Assembly: GCA_037576215.1 (NCBI GenBank) | Contig: JBANDB010000010.1 | Location: 1,674,001-1,738,000 of the forward strand | Source: Armillaria gallica | Taxonomy: Eukaryota > Basidiomycota > Agaricomycetes > Agaricales > Physalacriaceae | Length of the DNA: 64,000 bases | Reading direction: 5' to 3' | In this document: positions 59,400 to 64,000 of the stretch, piece by piece | Numbering within the stretch: the stretch's first letter is position 1 | Layout: every line of letters starts with the position of its first letter | The notes under the pieces: generated by a model | Told to the model about the DNA's origin: nothing | Database searches by the model: none | What the model saw: the letters and a program-made list of their open reading frames with translations, nothing else | Position numbers and translations under genes: made by a program

Positions 59400-60350
59400 A
59401 CGGTCATGCAGTCAAATACAGAGAAGGCGACAAGGACATGTACACGCAAACAGAGCGCGGTGCTACAAACAGCGATAGCTCCTTGAGATGTAGAACCCAC
59501 GCCTCTGTTCAGTAACTTGCGTCGTGTTATGTAACATAAAAGTTAAAAGGAGTATGCACCTGAACCATCCATGCTCGGGTTGAATGTCTGCAGAGTCTTC
59601 GACCCGCCAGGCTTCGAGCGTCGAGCGCGTAAATAGACCATTCTTTTCCATCAACTCTTGCTATCCAGTCGGGGCCGGGCCTCAGTATTGGCCGGTATAA
59701 CGAGGCCTCTCAGCTCTAAGCATGAGCACGCGTCACGGCATGCAGAATGGATCTGAATGGGCGGTGATGACGGACCGGATAACACGAAACCACGGTTTGT
59801 AAGTTGGTGGTTGGTTGTTGGTTGTATACCATAAATGTGTGGGAGACCATGCGGTCAAATAAAGAGGAAGAAGATATGGCATTGCAGATACACACAAACA
59901 AAGATATTTTCCACGCAGAGACTGTGAACGACGAGAAAACTCGTTAGGATGTAAAATCTACGAATCTGGTCAGTAACTTGCGTCGTGTTGACACAAAAGA
60001 GAGTATGCACCTGAACCATACGTGTCCATTTCGGCAGAATCCAGCCCTGATCTTTTATGGAGCTGCAAGTCCTACGCGACCGCAAAACAACGATAAGGCT
60101 TGGCCGCTTTTCTGAGGCCGCATAGACCGGGTGTGCCATAGAGTCTTGTGGGAGAGCTGGAAACTCGACGCACGAGCCGGCGCCGTAGCATGCATCTGCA
60201 CGGATGTCATCAGTATGAAGAACTCACTCCGAAGATGAAACAAAATCAGTATAACTAGGATTATGAAAGGGAACATCATGGGCGATAGCCCAATTCTCCA
60301 ATTTTGGTCGATATGTATCATCCTGGAAGTATGACAGAATGGTTCGCACC
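59400..60350. repeat. Dispersed repeat, nested copies at 59.4-60.35 kb
   Basis: Two copies of the same core lie head to tail. The CTCTGTTCAGTAACTTGCGTCGTGT and ATGCACCTGAACCATCC version is at about 59505-59575. A second core at about 59960-60020 sits within the long block homologous to 54410-54990. The right end (60120-60350) extends into the segment shared with 51.95 kb and 40.85-41.01 kb. This is the longest copy and may approximate the full unit. Confidence 0.7.
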
Positions 60351-60728
60351 TGTATAGAAATAAATGTGTTTCTCAGGATTTTCGTAGCCTGCATTTCACG
60401 ACATAGCTAAACGGCATCACTAAGGATTGTCTTTGTGTATTAAGTCGTCCGCCGTTCACTAGAAAAACCACACCTAAATAACAAGATCAGCTCGACCACT
60501 ATAGAGAAAGAAAAAGGAAGTCAGACAGCGACGTACCGATACCTGGTCTAGGGTTTCACATAACATGACTGGCTCCAACTGGCATTTAGCTCATCTAGCA
60601 AGCGATGGATTCATGAAGAGATAAATGAACCGCCGTAGATAAATCTTTTTCAAACTCCGAACCTTGCGCTCGGACCGTAATGGCCGCCACCATTTGAGCG
60701 GATCAAGGTTTCTTTCCCTATCACCACA

Positions 60729-61795
60729 ATGCTTTCTGATCCCGGAGAATCGCGTCCCGCAAAGCGTCAAAAAACCTCTGCAAATGCTTCACCTACTTCT
60801 ACACACAGAAAAGACGCGACTTTCTGGTTCGAAGATGGTAATATCGCTCTCATCAGCAATCAGGGAACCGAATTTCGCGTCCATTTGGGCGTCCTGGCAT
60901 TCAATGCGGAATTTTTTCGTGACATGTCTGGGCTGGCTGTCCCAGATGAGGAAGAAAGGGGATACACTACCATCGAAGTGGCGGATTCCACCCAAGACTT
61001 GATACATTTCCTCCATGCATTGTACACTCGCTCGTCAGTCTTCATTGTCTTCCTCTGATTCCGGAAATGAACATGACAATATTTTGGCAGCTACTTTCAC
61101 GTAGGAAAGCCGACGCCTTACGATACCCTTGAATCACTGTTACGCATGTCTACCAAAAACCTAGCACAGCAGCTTCGCTCCGACCTGATCAAACATCTTA
61201 TCATGATATACCCCCTAAGATGAACGACCTTCACAAATACAGCCACCTCAGAATCCCACATTCTGATTCCCATAGTCTTCGAGCCATCGCGATGGCGCGA
61301 GAAAACGACGTTCCCATGATCCTTCCGACGGCCTTTTACTTCGCATGCGTCATCGCACCCTCCCGGCTTGTCAGGCTTCACCCCAAGCCGGCACCGAATG
61401 ACCTCGCCAAGATTCTCGCAGGTAGGGAAAAGATTACCCGGGCAGCGTACAAATGCGCATGGTCTTGGCTGTTTCAGAAGCTCACAGTGGATATGTGCTA
61501 TGACACTCGTCTATGCGAAGAAAGGCGTTTGAGCGTGGTACAGGAGATCGCGCGGAGACCGCGCGATGTACCTTTTTTGTTCCTGGATGACATGCCACAT
61601 GAAAGTGAGGAGAAGAGGAGAGGAGATTCGGTGTCCAGCAACTCCGATTCTGAGTACGAGGAAGAAAGGGTTTGCGGGCCGTGCTTGGACGCCTGGACTT
61701 CTTCTGAAAAAAAGAATTATAAGAAGGTCTGGAACAGCTTGCCATCGTTTTTCAAGCTTCCAAAATGGGAGGTACTGCTGAAGGATTCGGAGTGA
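60729..61795 (+). CDS. BTB/POZ protein, frame broken by one base
   Basis: Starts MLSDPGESRPAKRQKTSAN, with an NLS-like KRQK. BTB core: ATFWFEDGNIALISNQGTEF, RVHLGVLAFNAEFFRDMSGL and DSTQDLIHFLHALYTRS. A GTCAGT...TTGGCAG intron precedes YFHVGKPTPYDTLESLLRMS, NLAQQLRSDLIKHLIMIYP. There the frame meets a TGA near 61219, while the neighbouring frame continues KMNDLHKYSHLRIPHSDS, HSLRAIAMARENDVPMILPT and later PCLDAWTSSEKKNYKKVWNS, LPSFFKLPKWEVLL. One C missing from a C5 run (61211-61215) explains the shift. Otherwise complete and the least damaged of three BTB copies. The family may serve as Cullin-3 adaptors, but these fungal BTB proteins are mostly uncharacterised. Confidence 0.78.
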
Positions 61796-62215
61796 AGGCC
61801 TTGTTGCGGCTTACCCTGCGTGTATCATAGATAGAGCGCTTCCCGATGTCAAAATCATCTTCTCAGTTACTTGTGCCTACGGAATCCATTTTCTGAGTGA
61901 CTTGGTGGTTCTCTCGCCTCATAGCCATGAGTGGCATCATGACTCCGACGTACCGAGCGCAGATCGCAGAGGCGTAGAATACACAGTAAATTCTAGGAGC
62001 CCTGTTTGACGCCAGATCACCGGCCCTAAACGTCTACATGTCTGCGGGTTGCGTGATGAAAAATAAGGACAATCGAGTCCAAGGTGGTACATACATATTT
62101 TGTCTTGCACAGTAGTCTTTGTCCATGAATTCCTTTTATGATCCATTCGGTTTCACTGCCCTTACACTCGACCTTCATCTCCTCGATAGCGCGTGCCTAG
62201 TAAAAAATTTCACAG
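61796..62215. other. Intergenic region upstream of the kinase gene
   Basis: No supported gene. Confidence 0.4.
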
Positions 62216-64000
62216 ATGCCAGCCGCGAATCGTATATCACGCTTCCCACCGTTCTCGGCGTATTCTAGCGATCGCGCAGACAAGAATTTGTTCGACTGTA
62301 TCGAACAGACACTCAAAGAATTGGATAAATCGATGGAGAGCCACTGGATAGGACCTATGCCACCCGAAGAATTTATTTCGACCTTACCTTCTAACACGGA
62401 ATCAAGCCCAGAATTATCGGGGATTTTTGATTCCTTGCCTCAAGAGTTCGCAGATATTCAGGATCTGCAGCGTTTATTTGTGAGCCACACCCCCGACACG
62501 ATGATTAGCGACCACTTACACGGGTATCTATCAGCTTAGCCTGCTCTCTCCCCTTTTTCGAAGCACAGGGAACCGTGGCCACGTCGATCTAATCGATCAG
62601 TCCAACAACCGGCACTTGAACTGGAACTTTGATGTCGCTAAAGAAGAACCGTTCAACGATCCGCCTGCCCTTAACGCTAGCCAACAATACCCATGGATCG
62701 TCGACACCCTACCTGCCACCTCCACTCGCGGTCGAATGATTGAGCATGCTAGAGACCTATACGCTAGTCAACGCAGATCTCATCTCTATTCTATTCTCAT
62801 AGGCCAAACATGCGCCCGGTTCCTCCGCTGGGACCGTGGCACGGTTCTCGTTTCGCGTTCGTTTCCCTATCGTCAACAACCGTATCTCCTAATCGCGTTC
62901 CTGTCACGTTTCGCTGAGCTCTCCCCTGCAGAGATGGGATACGACAATACCACGTCCTTGGCTTCTGCGGAAGAGAAGACCTTGGCTTGTGGTGCTCTTA
63001 AAGACTATCTCGACCCCTTCCGTCCTTGCCAGTTCTTCAAAATACATGTCCCTGATACACTAGGTCCCGGTTGCGATGTCATAATTGGACCACCGATCGC
63101 TGAGGCCACCACTGTTGTGGGCCGGTGTACGACTGGTTTTCCTGCGTATAATGTGGTCACGCGCCAAGTAGAGTTCCTCAAAGACGGTTGGCGCGATGAA
63201 ACCATGCACGGCAAGGAGTCTGAGTTCCTAAGAACCCTGAACGACAATGGTGTCCGTTACGTTCCTACGCTGACATGCGGCGGGGATGTCCCAGGGCAAG
63301 TTACCACGAACCACGTTTACGCGGAGGCCCTTTGGAATTGTGGGAGTACTTCGGTATGCGTCCGACGACGGCAAAGGAATCTCACGAAAGAGATTGGCAA
63401 GAATTTGTCAACATTCCAATTTGGGAAACATCTCTTGCAGCTAACGCTCAACGCTTTTGTTGGTGAGCATTGATTCTGTACGCTGATCAGCAAATGTATA
63501 TGCTGACATCGTGACAATAAGCTCACCGCGACGCCTTTGAGAAATGTGGACTGCTACATCGGGATGTTAGTGGTGGTAACATTCTGATACTATCCAACGG
63601 CGAGGGGATGCTGAATGACTGGGACCTTGCCATCCACATGGATGAATGTCAAACAGATCGGCGTCAACTAGTGCGAACAGTGAGCATTCAGACCATCCCG
63701 TATCGGTACCTTCGTTAATGACACAGCCCTCAGGGCACCTGGCGCTACACGTCCACAAGACTTTTAAACTGCCCTAGCAAGATCAACGAATTACAGGACG
63801 ACTTGGAGTCCTTCATACATGTTGTCATGTATCACAGCCTCCGCTACGTCCGCCACAACAAAGTCGACAGCCTGCCTGGTATATTGTACGAGATATACGA
63901 TTCGGTTCAGACGCACAATGGCGAGGCTCAAGGAGGGTTCGGAAAGCGACGGTTTTTCGCTTCCGGTGGTGTCGAGGTGTTAGGGCCAGATTTTGCGTTC
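62216..64000 (+). CDS. FunK1-type protein kinase (3' end outside window)
   Basis: Member of the FunK1 family of multicellular basidiomycetes, eukaryotic-kinase-like proteins expanded in Agaricomycetes. The start [20 protein letters not shown] leads to a first intron near 62529-62571. The N-lobe region includes [33 protein letters not shown] and the family's [19 protein letters not shown]. An intron (GTGAGC...AATAAG) at about 63462 joins in phase to [20 protein letters not shown], with catalytic HRD and Asn, then [12 protein letters not shown], the DFG-equivalent Asp. A GTGAGC...CCTCAG intron precedes [12 protein letters not shown] and [16 protein letters not shown]. Catalytic residues are present, so it is probably active. 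Substrates are unknown. The gene runs off the right edge. Confidence 0.88.

Noticed and set aside
1..64000. CRISPR array, prophage or bacterial operon
   Set aside because: No regularly spaced repeats; spliceosomal introns and fungal gene families throughout.

Overview
The window is nuclear DNA of a filamentous basidiomycete, most likely an Agaricomycete. Protein-coding genes lie on both strands and are cut by many short introns (about 45-60 nt, GTRNGT...YAG). Gene families typical of Agaricomycetes are present: a FunK1-type protein kinase, a HET-like protein, BTB and F-box proteins, an AAA-ATPase-like protein, an HNH nuclease and a DUF6534-like membrane protein. No tRNA, rRNA, CRISPR array or autonomous transposon was recognised. 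All calls come from reading translations and splice signals by eye. Gene names rest on remembered family motifs, not on a database search.

The left half (1-32.9 kb) is mostly conserved housekeeping. In order it holds the 3' end of an RBM25-like splicing factor, a secreted GH37 trehalase, a type-B carboxylesterase/lipase, a dead inverted copy of a DUF92/TMEM19 gene, Epl1 (NuA4 histone acetyltransferase), a possible PAM2+MIF4G translation factor, a small hypothetical gene, a long serine-rich basidiomycete protein, a DUF6534-like membrane protein, NOT2 (CCR4-NOT), the beta subunit of geranylgeranyltransferase I, a secreted PEBP-like protein, a broken AAA-ATPase-like gene and the intact DUF92/TMEM19 gene.

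The right half (33-64 kb) is a duplicated, fast-decaying accessory region. Its core is a tandem family of uncharacterised proteins: full copies at 34.5, 42.4 and 48.8 kb, a short copy at 45.1 kb and a 3' fragment at 47.9 kb. They share a conserved N-terminal domain of about 200 residues (WY-x-G-x-x-GGG and PFG-x-KH motifs). The long copies add an acidic disordered tail with SUMO-interaction-like motifs, and copies A and D end in a CGGYVGG motif. BTB genes lie directly upstream of two of these copies (33.0 and 44.4 kb, both pseudogenes). A third BTB gene at 60.7 kb is broken by one base. Also in this half are an HNH nuclease, a TDT/SLAC1-type anion or dicarboxylate transporter, an F-box protein, a HET-like gene with a one-base frameshift and a nearby 5' fragment of itself, and a FunK1 kinase running off the window. 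Non-coding repeats of several hundred bases recur at 40.8, 41.5, 51.5, 54.1-55.0 and 59.4-60.35 kb.

What may be new is the BTB + WY/GGG-family module and its duplication history. Predicted ubiquitin- and SUMO-pathway adaptors, nuclease-like proteins and a HET-like protein are mixed within 30 kb. This resembles a fast-evolving allorecognition or nuclear surveillance locus, but that functional reading is inference.
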